A stretch of 64,000 bases of DNA. It comes from Conchocele bisecta. Lineage: Eukaryota > Mollusca > Bivalvia > Lucinida > Thyasiridae. Under the pieces are notes generated by a model. The model did not search any database. It had not been told where the DNA came from and saw nothing but the letters and a program-made list of their open reading frames with translations. Position numbers and translations under genes: made by a program. Position 1 is the stretch's first letter; each line of letters starts with the position of its first letter. Below are positions 34,940-47,647 of this stretch, piece after piece. The DNA lies in assembly GCA_029237695.1 (NCBI GenBank), contig CM055265.1, forward strand, positions 107,558,773-107,622,772, written 5' to 3'.

Positions 34940-37900
34940 AATTCTCTTGGAATTCAAAATGGCCGCCCTGAAATGCTATATTCATTATATATACACTTAT
35001 AATACAGGTAGAATATTGATTCCTTTTTTGGTGATACACATTTTTTGACCACACACAACAAAACCCGTGTTATTTTCATTTTGAACAGGGGCCATGGCGG
35101 CCATCTTAGATTTAAAAATGGCCGCCCTTAAGTATACAATATATTGTAATATTCATATCTACATTTTCAATGCAGATATAATGTTGTTACTTCAAATGAT
35201 AAAACTGGGGTAGGTTCCACTTTCTTCTGATAACTGGTATGGCGGACATTTTGTTTTCAAAATGGCCTCTATGTAAATAATATTTATTGTGTCTTCACTA
35301 CGTACTGTCTTTAGTAAAATTGTATTTATAGTTAGGTTGTTTTGACTGTTTTGCTACGTTCTTGGAACAAACGTTCTGTGTATCATCAGAGAAAACATGA
35401 GTTGTTCCTATCGTATTCTCATTTTCAAAAGGCTCCCATGAAAATCATATAATTCAGATATAAGCATGCACAAATCATTTGAACTGATTTTTACCCAGAC
35501 TATAATCTTTATTGAAAGTTAAATATATATGACTAAAGTCAATTTCAAGTCACTGTTTATGACACACATGTTATATTTCAAAATGGCCACTGTGCTTAAT
35601 GCAGGAATTTTCTTAATGATGGATACAGTGTTTTCAATCAGTTCCATCACCATCTGCATTAAAGTCTACATCTTGTTGGTGCTCCTGAAAGGCAGTGCTG
35701 GCACAATCACACTCGAAATGTGGTCAAAGGAGTTGTTTACATAAAATATGTACCCTATGCAAACTTGTACGTGGGAAAGTGTAGAAGCAATGTCGAAAAG
35801 GCAGTATTGATGTTATTAAATTGCTTTTTCGGCATTAAAACGCCATGTGCACATGTTCAGTATGTGTAGACGACATGTGTAAAATGTCAGATTGAATGCC
35901 AAAATACCGTTGGAGAGGTTGAATATACTCTATACCTAATACAGAATTGTATGCAGGAAACTATAGAAAAATGGCCACGTTGAAAAGGCAATATTTTTCC
36001 ATGGTCATTATCATTATTTACGAGTACCATATGATCTTAAGAGATCACAACTTCTGTGTCAATATAAAAGTGATGAGTGCCTTGATTGCCCAAATTACGT
36101 TTCATTTGTTGAAATTGTCATATAATGACTTGAGAAAGCCAGAGACATGTATACCTACATATAAAAACATACTAGTTACTGATACGCTAACCCACGAGCC
36201 AGTAACATATATATACTCTAATTTTATTAAGGGTATGAATGCACAGGTACATGTAGTATTCGCGAACTTACCTGTCAGTGATCACGAGTTGCAAGAAATT
36301 GCAAACTTATAGTAAGATGCACAATTGATTCTGCTAGAAAAATTAGTCTAATGGGATAACTCAATTTCAGAACGCAATGTCCGCAGAAAATAGTGGCGTT
36401 ATGGGAATACGGAGATAAGCTGAAAGGATCTAAACGATTGTGACTCCATTCGTGTCTCAGCATTCAGAAATATCGTAGACGAGCGCTAGATATTATGTTC
36501 GGGTAAAATTGTAGGAAGATTTTCAATTGAAGACTGAAATGCCAAAGATACATATACTGATATCACACTATGTACCAGACCACCCATGACAAACTGTTGC
36601 TAAAAACATTTCCACATGGAATGAAAACTGTTAACAACAACAGTCGCACAGCATGAAATCCAAAATGATCACTTGACAGCTGAAAGGGATTTACAGTAAG
36701 CATGGTATACCAAGTACACATGTGTTAGATGAAGTCTGCAAAAGGTATTGGCTGATTTTGCAAAAAAAAATATATTCCTTCATGTCACGTGCTCTATGTA
36801 GCCAATATCCAGCTGAGCGAAAAGTAATCATTGTGATATACAGTTTCTTAAAAACAAAGGATAAATGTACAGACCCATATTTGGGTATACTGGAATATCG
36901 AAACTCCCATGACCGACACGGAATGGTCACCTGCGCAGTTGTTGATGGGACAGCGGCTTCTATCCAGTTTACTGACCACTTGCGAGCAGGTATTGTCAAT
37001 AAATGATTCTATTTGTGACAAAATCAGATCCAGTCATCAACAGAGCAAGAAACGCTGTGATAAAAGCATAGTAGCTTTAAAATTAAAAGAAGTAAACATT
37101 GGCGACCAAGTTGGACTCCATAAAGACAGCAAATTGTTGAGACCAGTTACAGTCTACTTGCACAATGCCAGATCTTACATTGTACAGACTGCAGATGTTG
37201 TATCATATCCCATGACAGCAAGGGAGAATATGGGTATTACATTTGCAATGCAATATATATGTACAAGACATTAATACACACATTATTGGATACAATGGAT
37301 GATTTGCCATATTGTAATCTTCATGTGCTGTCATAAGATATAATTTGGAGAAACATAACTATAAGCCATAACAATACGTATTACATGTAAATACGTAATA
37401 CAACAATACGTAATACATGTAAGTCCTTGAAGTGGCAATGTATGTGGTACACTTATTTCCAGCGGCCATTTTGAAGATAATGGTGCCTGGTACTACAGTA
37501 CTAGTTAGCAATAATATCAACAGTTTGTGTTCATTGTATTATGAGCATAAGCGGAAGAAACATACAAAATATCACCCCTGCATTAAACATATATAATAAA
37601 TATTAGATTGTCAAGTTTACATGGCGGAATTTTAAAAATAAAATGGCAGTTATTTCAAAATATACTGAAATAATTATGCCAATATGTCTTATCCATAACA
37701 AATAATAATAAAAAACACCACATATAATGTGTTAAATATAAATTAATTTCAATGGCGGTCATTTTGAAATTCAAAATGGCGGCCATGCGGCTCTTAAGAA
37801 ATGGAACAAACTTCAGCATTGTTATGTGTTGTATATAGATATGTTTTTAAGCAAACACACACGTTCCAATCACAATATTATTTGAAAGAAGATAACAACA

Positions 37901-37990
37901 GCCACAGAAATACTAGAAGGTGTAACAAATCTTTGATGTGGGGATATACATAACACACTTATTGTCGGCGGCCATTTTGAAGATAAAGAT
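34940..37990. repeat. Cluster of AAAATGGCCGCC-type motifs
   Basis: Copies of AAAATGGCCGCC or its complement occur at about 34958, 35091, 35115, 35242, 35580, 37460, 37640, 37755, 37775 and 37970, with similar surroundings (AAACTGGGGTTGGTTCCA twice). The cluster flanks the Gypsy relic on both sides. It may be the decayed interior or subterminal part of a transposon family. Confidence 0.5.
36150..37274 (+). pseudogene. Ty3/Gypsy retrotransposon pol relic (integrase region)
   Basis: About 36170-36310 encodes NILVTDTLTHEP and FANLPVSDHELQEIA, the end of the RT/RNase H region. After a degraded stretch, KHGIPSTHVLDE (about 36698-36735) and SQYPAERKV mark the integrase core, and TDPYLGILEYRNSH follows at about 36870. 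A frame change near 36905 leads to WSPAQLLMGQRLLSSL, VNIGDQV and ARSYIVQTAD, the integrase C-terminal region, ending at 37274. Several frame changes and lost core residues show it is dead. No LTRs were located. It lies on the plus strand in the AAAATGGCCGCC cluster. Confidence 0.7.
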
Positions 37991-38104
37991 TACTCGTAGC
38001 ATACTACCAGTTATCAATGATCTAAGGAGACTGTGTTCAAAGAAATACGAGTATAACCAGAAGGAAACTACAAAATGTTACCACGACATTCAAAAATGTA
38101 CACA

Positions 38105-39910
38105 CAGTGTCGTCTAGTGTGAACACTCTATCGCTCGTGTTCCTCACTGATCTCGTGGTTATTCCACTATTTACAGCACAGTGCAGTGCCGTCTAGTGTG
38201 ACCACTCTATCGCTCGTGTTCCTCACGGATCTCGTGGTTATTTAACAATTTGCAGCACAGTATCGTCTGGTGTGAGCGCGCTATTCCTCACTGATCTCGT
38301 GGTTATTCCACTATTTACAGCACAGTGCTGTCTGGTGTGAACGCTCTATCGCTCGTGTTCATCACGCGCTATTCCTCACTGATCTCGTGGTTATTCCACT
38401 ATTTACAGTACAGTGCCGTCTGGTGTAAACGCTCTATCGCTCGTGTTCCTCACTGGTCTCGTGGTTATTCCACTATTTACAGCACAGTGCCGTCTAGTGT
38501 GAACGCTCTATCGCTCGTCCTCACGGTCCTCGTGGATTATTTCACTATTTACAGTACAGTTCGTCTGGTTGTGAACGCTCTATCGCTCGTGTTCCTCACG
38601 GTCTTGTGGTTATTCCACTATTTACAGTACAGTATCGTCTGGTGTGAACGCGCTATTCCTCATTGATCTCGTGGTTATTCCACAATTTGTAGCACAGTGT
38701 CGTCTGGTGTGAACGCTCTATCGCTCGTGTTCCTCACTGGTCTCGTGGTTATTCCACTATTTACAGCACAGTGCCGTCTAGTGTGACCACTCTATCGCTC
38801 GTGTTCCTCACGGATCTCGTGGTTATTTAACAATTTGCAGCACAGTATCGTCTGGTGTGAAAGCGCTATTCCTCACTGATCTCGTGGTTATTCCACTATT
38901 TACAGCACAGTGCTGTCTGGTGTGAACGCTCTATCGCTCGTGTTCATCACGCGCTATTCCTCACTGATCTCGTGGTTATTCCATTATTTACAGTACAGTG
39001 CCGTCTGGTGTAAACGCTCTATCGCTCGTGTTCCTCACTGGTCTCGTGGTTATTCCACTATTTACAGCACAGTGCAGTCTAGTGTGAACGCTCTATCGCT
39101 CGTGTTCCTCACGGTCTCGTGGTTATTTCACTATTTACAGTACAGTTCCGTCTGGTGTGAACGCTCTATCGCTCGTGTTCCTCACGGTCTTGTGGTTATT
39201 CCACTATTTACAGTACAGTATCGTCTGGTGTGAACGCGCTATTCCTCACTGATCTCGTGGTTATTCCACAATTTGTAGCACAGTGTCGTCTGGTGTGAAC
39301 GCTCTATCGCTCGTGTTCCTCACTGGTCTCGTGGTTATTCCACTATTTACAGCACAGTGCCGTCTAGTGTGAACGCTCTATCGCTCGTGTTCCTCACGGT
39401 CTCGTGGTTATTTCACTATTTACAGTACAGTTCCGTCTGGTGTGAACGCTCTATCGCTCGTGTTCCTCACGGTCTTGTGGTTATTCCACTATTTACAGTA
39501 CAGTATCGTCTGGTGTGAACGCGCTATTCCTCACTGATCTCGTGGTTATTCCACAATTTGTAGCACAGTGTCGTCTGGTGTGAACGCTCTATCGCTCGTG
39601 TTCCTCACGGTCTCGTGGTTATTCCACTATGTACAATACAGTGTCGTCTGGTGCGAACGCTCTATCGCTCGTGTTCCTCAAGGATCTCGTGGTTATTCCA
39701 CTATTTACATCACAGTGTCGTCTGGTGTGAAGACTATATAGCTCGTGTTCCTCACGGATCTCGTGGTTATTCCACTATTTACAGCACAGTGCCGTCTGGT
39801 GACAACGCTCTATCGCTCGTGTTCCTCACGGGTCTCGTGGTTATTCCAATATTTACAGCACAGTAACGTCTGGTGTGAACGCTCTAGTCGCTCGTGTTCC
39901 TCATTGATCT
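38105..39910. repeat. 73-bp satellite with higher-order repeat
   Basis: About 25 units read TTTACAGCACAGTGCCGTCT, GTGTGAACGCTCTATCGCTC and GTGTTCCTCACGGTCTCGTG. A block with the variant CATCACGCGCTATTCC appears at about 38360 and again at about 38945, giving a higher-order period near 585 bp. Open frames here (GYSTIYSTV repeats) are a by-product of the satellite. Confidence 0.9.
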
Positions 39911-39918
39911 CGTGTTTG

Positions 39919-39942
39919 CATTTACACGCTGACCCCACTGTA
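39919..39942. mobile_element. Terminus of the CAGTGGGGTCAGCG family
   Basis: TTTACACGCTGACCCCACTG followed by TA is the same end as in the palindrome at 18233-18332. It directly abuts the satellite, which may have arisen inside such an element. Confidence 0.6.
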
Positions 39943-40026
39943 TATTTTTGATCAGTAGCTTCACTGGTCACAAATGCCATACGCCCATTTATCCAGTCAC
40001 AGCCACATATGCCCTGTATATTTCAG

Positions 40027-40184
40027 CACTGGTATTCGGCGGTATCACTATAGGCCTGGGGTTCCTGGCACAGTATTTCGGCAGCCTGATCCTCCAAATG
40101 GCCCTCAGAATAGTTCGCATGGTCGGCGGACTGCTGCTCGGCCTGTTCGTCTGTGCCATATTTCATCCTATAATAAACTCATGG
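40027..40184 (+). CDS. Exon of an SLC5-type sodium-coupled solute transporter
   Basis: The exon encodes LVFGGITIGLGFLAQYFGS followed by ILQMALRIVRMVGGLLLGLF, ending in NSW at a GTATGT donor (40185). This matches the region of SMVT/SMCT-like SLC5 transporters usually written ...LQxALSIFGMVGGPLLGLFxLGMFFPWxNSxG. These plasma-membrane proteins couple Na+ influx to uptake of vitamins, monocarboxylates or iodide. A TATATTTCAG acceptor precedes 40027; an alternative acceptor is GTCACAG at 40002. The frame is open, but changes at usually invariant positions (RIVRM for SIFGM, CAIFHP for LGMFFP) raise the possibility of a decaying exon. No neighbouring exon was recognised in the window. Confidence 0.55.
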
Positions 40185-40454
40185 GTATGTTACTTTTTTG
40201 TTTATTTCAAATCAATATACCGACAGATGTCACTCGGCGGAATGTCATAACTTGTTTGTTTCCAATTATATATAAATACATACAAGTTGTGTTGTACATG
40301 TGTATGTGGTCTGTAGATGAAAAGAAACCTTGGTTCACACAATGTAGCAAAATATTTCACAATACCTAAAAGAACGACATAACAGTATACACTATCAGAC
40401 ATGAACTGTATGTATTGGTCACAGGTAGATATTTCATTCATTCATTCGGCTTAT

Positions 40455-40550
40455 ATTTAATGTTGGGAATTGGCTCGAACACCTTCCATACCCGGGATAT
40501 ATAGCCTAGTAAAGAAGCAGGCCGATGGTCGTCGGTCTGGTTTATATTTC
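40455..40550 (-). mobile_element. Fragment of the TTAAATATAAG-tailed retrotransposon family
   Basis: TTATATTTAATGTTGGGAATT then GGCTCGAACACCTTCCATAC and CCCGGG match 51475-51520. The tail points to the minus strand. Confidence 0.45.
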
Positions 40551-41050
40551 TGAATTTTGATAAATGTTGCATTTATTCAGGCTCCAAAAATGTGGCCAAA
40601 TATAGGAGAGTCTTTGCAGGTATAGTAACCTATAATTTGAGGCCTCCTATAGCACCCATCAGCTTATCGGTGTGTGATATAGTATGGCTGGATATCGATC
40701 AGAGATGATTGAGGGAACCCAGACCAGTTTACGTGTATTGTGCGTTTTGAGTGACATACTACAGACCGGTCAAATGAAATTAAGTGGCGAATGTACTATC
40801 TGAGTCACGAATGTCTAGCGAGTGTGCTCTACGTAATTAACCTATAATTACATTCAGTCCTAATCCTACCTAATCACCATCGAGAAGAGAAGAGAAGAGA
40901 AGAGAAGAAAAAGTGATTTCTAACGGTATGGTATTTGACGTGCCACCTTCACCCTATGTTAGTGTGCTGCATCAGAATTCTATATTAACCTATCATGATA
41001 ACCGCGATTGCTGATTTTGCCTTGCTAATTGGGTTTTATATAATATATTT
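40551..41050. other. Unannotated, with an AGAAG microsatellite
   Basis: GAGAA repeats lie at about 40880-40907. No gene was recognised. Confidence 0.5.
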
Positions 41051-42471
41051 GGGCCACGCTCTGTGAAAACCGGCCTTAATGACAAAATATTTAATTTTAG
41101 TCCAGGCTGTTGAGGTTGGACAAAATTGTTGAAAAAGGTTTCTCAACTGATATCACATCATTGATAACTATAGGTTAAGAAAAAGAAAGGTTTACCATAA
41201 TTTTCTCTGGGCAAATGTCTGAAAGTAGGTCAAATCCAAGATGGCCGCCGTCAAAATTGCCGAATATAAGAAATTGCTGTACGTATGGAACACATGATGG
41301 AAACTACACATATAATATGTCGATTTACATTAGCTCAAAGAGCTGAATTCAATAGACTACAAATACAACCAAATAGAGTCACCTAAAATTCAAAATGGCC
41401 GCCAAAAAGAGCTAAAATGAACACAATTATGACATTTATGTCCCATTAAGGTCACTAATGAAAATAAATATTGCTGAATGATTGTATAATGACAATGGGC
41501 TGGCAGATGTCATATACTAAGGATCAGTAATACACTTAGTGTGTCTCTAACTACTATTTTTCTATGGATATAGTGACATGTAATAACTTAATGCATGTGT
41601 ACAAATGGCGGCTGTGTTTCAAAACTTAACAATTAAGTACATGTTATGCATGATCTTACTATACTTAACTGATAGTGCACATACAAATCACAATATGTCA
41701 CCGTCAATCTTAGTTTGATCAAACAGTTTCACGAAACCAAGATTGGAACCAAGTTGACCAGAAAACATTTTGTCAAAGTAGATCATCAATCTGTCAGATT
41801 TTTGTCTGTTTGTAACAAGATTGACTATGACAACGACATTCAATCTGACTTACATATCTGTTTGATCAAACTAAGACTGAACGTGGCAACATGCCCCATG
41901 TCTAGGTCACCAACAATGTGTCAGTCATCACAATACACATGTATGTATGTCTACTACGAAAGCCACTGATTTGGAGAATATAAATGAGAATACCAGGCAT
42001 AATTAATCAGTTGTGTCATTTGAATCATGACTTTCTCCATTTGTACACGCTATTCCCTTACAGTGGCCACAAGCCAAAGAACACAAAAGTCCATTTTTCC
42101 TACACGAACATGTGTTTTTGTTACACTTTCCACTACAATTACAACTAATAATCTGAAGTAGAGATGTATGACCGCCAACTTGATCCATTCTATGTGGCTT
42201 CAAACTTGGCCCATGTGGTGTTGTACGGAGGTACCAACCCCATTATGGCGTATTCCTATTTTCTGCTATTTTGACGGCGGTCATCTTGGATTTGACATAC
42301 TTTCAAACAGTTGCCCAGAGAAAATTTCAGTAAACTATTTTTTTCTTAACGTATAGTTACCAAGGAGGTGATATCAGTTGAAAAACCTTTTTCAACAACT
42401 TTGTCCAACCTCGACCATTTTTCCTGCTTTAATTACCGGACTATTTTGCAGAAAACCAGCCTTAAAGGCCC
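41051..42471. mobile_element. 1.4-kb TIR element with a Cys-rich fragment
   Basis: Inverted repeats of about 175 bp (41107-41285 and 42245-42413) share GAGGTTGGACAAA, GTTGAAAAAGGTTT, CAACTGATATCAC, TTTTCTCTGGGCAA and TCAAATCCAAGATGGCCGCC. The outer ends read GGGCC on each side. The interior holds only one recognisable protein fragment (42003-42203, minus). It is probably a deletion derivative. Confidence 0.65.
42003..42203 (-). pseudogene. Cys-rich C-terminal fragment of a transposon protein
   Basis: The minus-strand peptide contains CNCSGKCNKNTCSCRKNGLL and LACGHCKGIAC, about 11 Cys in 35 residues. It has the same layout as the Cys-rich end of the transposon gene at 25.9 kb but a clearly different sequence. 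It is followed by a TAA (TCAGTTGTG context) within the TIR element. The rest of the gene is missing. Confidence 0.55.
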
Positions 42472-42479
42472 TGAACGGC

Positions 42480-43640
42480 TCAGTATTACAATTTTCCGAT
42501 TTTTTCAAACACAAAAACATGTTTGGCAAACGATTTAGTACACAAAACTAACATATACTGCCTAATAGATACATCTGAAGTCTTGAGATTTACATCTTAA
42601 TCGCAATGTGAAGACAACAAAAACTTGTTTTGTGTACCACTCAGTGCAAAATGTAAATATTGACAATTTCATTTCCGTAACCCAACGGTTTCGGCTCGGA
42701 AGCGAGTCGATAAACTCCGGATATCAGAATTCATCGGCCGCGAATCGGGGAGTTGAGGAATTGACCCGAGTGTCTATCGGAAAATCGATCGGGCTTTGAA
42801 ACACGCACCTGCTGTTTGTTTATTAACAACTATTGATATTTTCATCGACTACAAACTCATGTTTGTACCAAAATGAATGCAAACAGTTTCGATGTGTGTG
42901 TAAATAGAAACCTGTTGGATGCATGTGTGGGAAAACCCAATAGGAGGCCAAATTCGGCAACTTGAGCCGAATAGGGGCTCTAATGACAAAATGTACAATT
43001 TGCACTTTTATATTTTTTGATGCGGACACCTTTCGAAAACAATATGCTGAAAGGAAAATGCAAATATATTTCATAGTTTTTGTTTGATACTCACTTTTTG
43101 TAGCACCATGTGAATCAAGCAATAAAACAAAATAAACATCATCGAGAAAATGACGTTTGTATAATGCAACACAACAGCCTACAGTAGAAATGCGTGTTCA
43201 TAGACTCATTGACTGTGCTTGCTGTAAACTGTATTTACTGATAAGTTACACTAAATGTATCTACAAGTGTTAGTATACTATCTATACTATCAAACATTGA
43301 ACAGAATAAAACTATGATATGTACATGTAGTGAACAAATCAAACGCACCACTATCGATTTTAAATCTATAATAGCCGACCTGTGACTTCGTAATTTGCTA
43401 CTATCGCCAACTATTACAGATTATGCATATACAAGTACCGTCAGAAAGATACATTGTAATTATTTGAGAATTTAGTTCTGAATCTAAATGACGTTATTTA
43501 CGTAACAGTTAATTGTGACGTCATTTATTGATGTAGACATTACGTCACTTACCAAAGACCAAACACAAACAACTAAACGACATTCCTGATCTTTGAAATT
43601 AAACAATCTGTGATTGAAACAAGTGCATTTTTTCTGTAGA
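42480..43640. other. No recognised gene
   Basis: AT-rich sequence with no convincing coding or repeat structure. Confidence 0.35.
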
Positions 43641-43647
43641 AATGAAT

Positions 43648-44654
43648 TGTGGAAGATCGATCTCTCGAACCGGCAAAGGACTCGAATAAAAGTTCGAGTC
43701 AGGCGTAGTTGGAGGGAAATAAAATAAATACTAGTCACTAAGTCATTCCATTTAGGAATGACACCATTGATTGATGTTTGTATGGCCTCCTGGAAGAAAT
43801 ATCAAGTAAACAACTAGAAAGAACTAATTATTTTATTTCAATATGTACATGTATGCATACGTAAATAAATAAACTGTTAATTAAACTGAATATTACAAAG
43901 CGTCTCGTCTTTGTTTTTGTTTTTTTCATATCGAAACCGGAAGTTGTCGTGAGCAACATTCCCATTGTAAACGTATTTATTTTACTATGCTATAATTAAG
44001 TTTGACAACAATTTTTTTAGCGAGTGAATGTTTTTTTTATCACAAATCATTTGCATACACAAGCAGCAAAGTGTTTGCAAAAGATCGGCGTAAACTAACA
44101 TTTTACAGGTGCGAAACATCATATGCAAAGAAAGTGTCTATAAATAGCACACTGGTTTATTAAATAAACAAAATGTACAAATAAAACTTAAACGAAATTG
44201 CACAAAACGCAATCAAAATATTAAGTGAATCCCTCATAATTCACTGATGTGACAGTTAAAATTTAATTAAATATTTAAAGGCGAATTGTGTTCAAATTAA
44301 TTCATTATCGTGGTCATCTTGACGTGGAATTAACACCGTTTAATTTTTAATTTCGTGATTTAATGTCACCACCTGTCAAGCGAAACAAATCAAACAGACC
44401 GTGATATTCACACCTCGTTAGGCAAACACATTAGCTGGTGACAGACTTACCTGTTCGAGATATCAATAGCACTTTACGTTGATTGACTGACCAAGGGACC
44501 GTGACTTCGGTTCGAGAGTTCGACTTTGTCGTAGTTCGAGTTTTAGGTAGAACACTATATGATTTATATAGGGAAATTTGTCACGACCACAGGACGAGTT
44601 CGAGTTTTCCGGAGTGTTCGACAGAGACCGGTTCGAGAGATCGATCTTCCACTG
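43648..44654. mobile_element. 1-kb TIR element with GGAAGATCGATCTCTCGAAC termini
   Basis: TGTGGAAGATCGATCTCTCG at the left pairs with its complement at 44629-44654, which ends in CCACTG and TA. TTCGAG motifs recur near both ends. The interior is AT-rich and non-coding. The CAGTGGAA end and TA flank suggest a pogo/Tigger relation. Confidence 0.55.
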
Positions 44655-44659
44655 TACCT

Positions 44660-46060
44660 GAATTTGGTTAAAATTTGGATAGGCCTATGACTGCACATAT
44701 AAATGACTTCAGCGCTCGATGGTGTCTAGAGGGTAGTCCGAACCCCCGGGGAGTTTTAAACAAATAAAAAATCGACTGTCCATACCCGACTCTCGGAATT
44801 AAATTTACATCTCAGAAAGCGTGAGGAACGTGTTCCTGTGTAGCGGACGGTCTTATGTACATGTACCCCGTGCCAGCAGGTATGAGGTCTATGGGTTAAT
44901 CCTGCGCTGACCCCTACTCCGAGAGGGCAGATATTGTTAGGTGTGTCCGCTTAAAAATGTTATTGTGTGGGCTGTTATTGCGCAGTAATCCACTAATATA
45001 CGATCCAAAGTATGTATGTGTGACCAGTGTAGATGCTGTTCCGCCTTCATATCCAACTTTCGCGGTCATCGTACCTGGACAAAATCCATAGTGACCACAT
45101 GGTCAATTTCAGCTGATCAATACGTGATGGTCAGTCGGCAATTTCCGTGATGTCGGCTTCTTCCGTAATCTCTCTGAAATCTACAGGTGTCACGTGATGT
45201 ACGTAATTGTATCGATATGTAAATCGATAATCCATGTACATGTAGTGTCAGCAAAGAGCCGGTATAACAGAAAATTCTTCAGCTCAGTAAAGGTTTCAGT
45301 CCGCGCATGCGCAGACGGAACAATAACAATCGGGGACAAGGCTGTGTAAAGTTTAAGTCATCGATTATATTTCAAGATTTAATGAGATTAACGTACGTTT
45401 AAGCATAAGAATGGTCCCAAATGTAAAATTTAGATATTTTCCCGTCCGGGGATGTTATGAATGTGTATTTTCGAGCTCCGTGTCGCACTTTAGTGGCCAT
45501 TCTATTCTGCTGATAAATCGAGATGCTATCGGACACCTGTTTGGCGACTAAAGGGAGACTAATGTGATCGAGACACATTTATTATGTCTCAGTTGTCTAA
45601 TTTTAAGTTGCCATCGATCATGATTTCATATGGCACATATAATAGTCCAACTGTGTAAGTAACCGGTCACCTCCATAGTATTGCAATATTTATTTCGCCG
45701 AGTAATTATATGCCAACATCTTTTCGAAATAGTTAAAAACAAAGTATAATGCATTGAATGAATGTTTTTATTAGCACAAATGACTTCTGGGCATAGTTTA
45801 GTTATTGCAATTTAATTTACGGGGTTGCTATATATATATATATAAATATTCTTAATATTCATCTACAATAACAATAATAAACGATCTTGTATTAAGAACA
45901 TTGATGAAAATGAACCATAATATGCATGCAATATATATATTTTTAAGTTTGTGTATGGTTTGTATATCTTATCAAATAGCTTGAATGTTTTTCACACCTC
46001 TATGTAGACAAAGCCCAATATTATATTGTATTGACCAGAACACAGTGTATTTCAGTGGGG
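44660..46060. other. No recognised gene
   Basis: No conserved coding pattern. A TA run lies at about 45829-45843. Confidence 0.35.
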
Positions 46061-46069
46061 TAGCTCGTT

Positions 46070-46440
46070 ATATATAGTCGATTATGTACAATATGGGAAA
46101 CTGTGTAGATCCTGATTAGATTGTGAATGCATATTTCCCCTACAGGTATAGCCTCAACAAGTGGTTATGCATAAAATGGGTAACCGGGTAGACCCTGATC
46201 AGACTGTGATTGCAAATTTCCCCTAGAATGTATAGCCTCAACAAGTGATTGTTTATAAGGTGGCTACACGTCCTGGCGGGCGCACGCGCAGGCTGCTTCT
46301 TGTATATGGTATACAGTGAGTATGTACAAGATGGAAAACAGTGTAGACCCTGATCAGACTGTGATTGCAAATTTCCCTAGAGGTATAGCCTCAACAAGTG
46401 ATTATGTACAAGATGGCTACACGTCCTGGCGGGCGAAAAC
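46070..46440. repeat. Three tandem-like copies of a GTAGACCCTGATCAGACTG repeat
   Basis: Copies start near 46100, 46188 and 46340, each with CTGATCAGACTGTG and TATAGCCTCAACAAGTG. The last two also share GGCTACACGTCCTGGCGGGC. The motif also occurs singly at about 5400, 13690, 15710, 50400, 58290 and 60370. Confidence 0.75.
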
Positions 46441-46996
46441 GGCCAGTATACGGTCGACACATTCACACTACTGTCTCCTTGTATGTCAACATTAGAGAGG
46501 TTCTACAGTTTTGTATTTGTATTTCAATTAAAAATAATCATTCCCATTTAGCATGTTTAGCCATTATAAAGTGGATTATCTTCCTTCGCTTCCTAGTATT
46601 AAGTTTATCGCGGTACTCTCCCTTTATTTCATATACAAATATTTCCATTTTGCATCAAAACATTAAAATGGGCCCTGGTATGAGCAAATTAATGACATAC
46701 ATTATGAAAGTACAGTCCAAACATCGTTAGTAAGCTGTGTATAGCTTATTTGTATTGACACATATAGTAATTATATGAAGATTTGGGTAGATTTGGGTAA
46801 ATCGTGCCACCCTTTTTTTCTTACTATTTTCCGTATAAAACCCATTTATATAATGAGATATTTTGGGTTCTGGTCAAAACGTACCCGGGTCAAAACAAAA
46901 GGGTGAAAACGTACCACACTGGGATGTGAAATAGTGAAATTTATCGTTGTGTATGATTTACTCATGATGTGATTTTGCTATACGAAAGAATTTAAC

Positions 46997-47190
46997 TTAA
47001 CGGACCTAGGTATATAAATACATTAAATATGCATAAGATATACCTAAAAAATCATCCATAAGTGGGGAAAAAAATGGCCACCAAATATTTCATTAAAATA
47101 TGTAAGATAATGTGGCCATTTTTGTTCACTTATGAATTATTTTAGGCATATCTAATGTATATTTAATGTGTTTATATGCCTAGGTCCGTT
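46997..47190. mobile_element. Foldback MITE with ACGGACCTAGG ends
   Basis: ACGGACCTAGGTATATAAAT pairs with TTTATATGCCTAGGTCCGT. The inner AATGGCCACC / GTGGCCATTT also pairs. The arms are about 85 bp. Confidence 0.75.
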
Positions 47191-47647
47191 CGTTGTGGGG
47201 ATCGGGTTGTAAACCTTCCATACCCAGACATGTCGCCGAAGCCTAGATCACATTTTTACATAGGGTACATGTGTATCCGTATGTATTGCGATCGAGCGGG
47301 ATCATTTGGCCCGCCCACGACCCCCCGTGGTGCGGACGCCTGTGATTGACAGCACAAATCGTGCGGTCATCGCTAAATTTAGTAACAGAGTTAACTCCCC
47401 TCCGAATACTCTCCGAAACAAGCGACGCGTTTAACACACAAACTACATCAAGTTTTACCTTCCGACAGCCTATTTTTAAACTCACCCGACACCTGTGCGA
47501 AACAAAACTCGCACGTGTAGGTCTAACTGATGTTTAATCCTCATTCTCTCTCTCTATCGATGGATTTACAGTGGATTTTAGTGACATTCCCGAATTCGGC
47601 CTGATTGACATTTGTCTATGGTGGCCAATACACGCCAACATGAGTGT

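Noticed and set aside
38325..39951. Open frames with GYSTIYSTV-type repeats
   Set aside because: They follow the 73-bp satellite and change frame with each indel.
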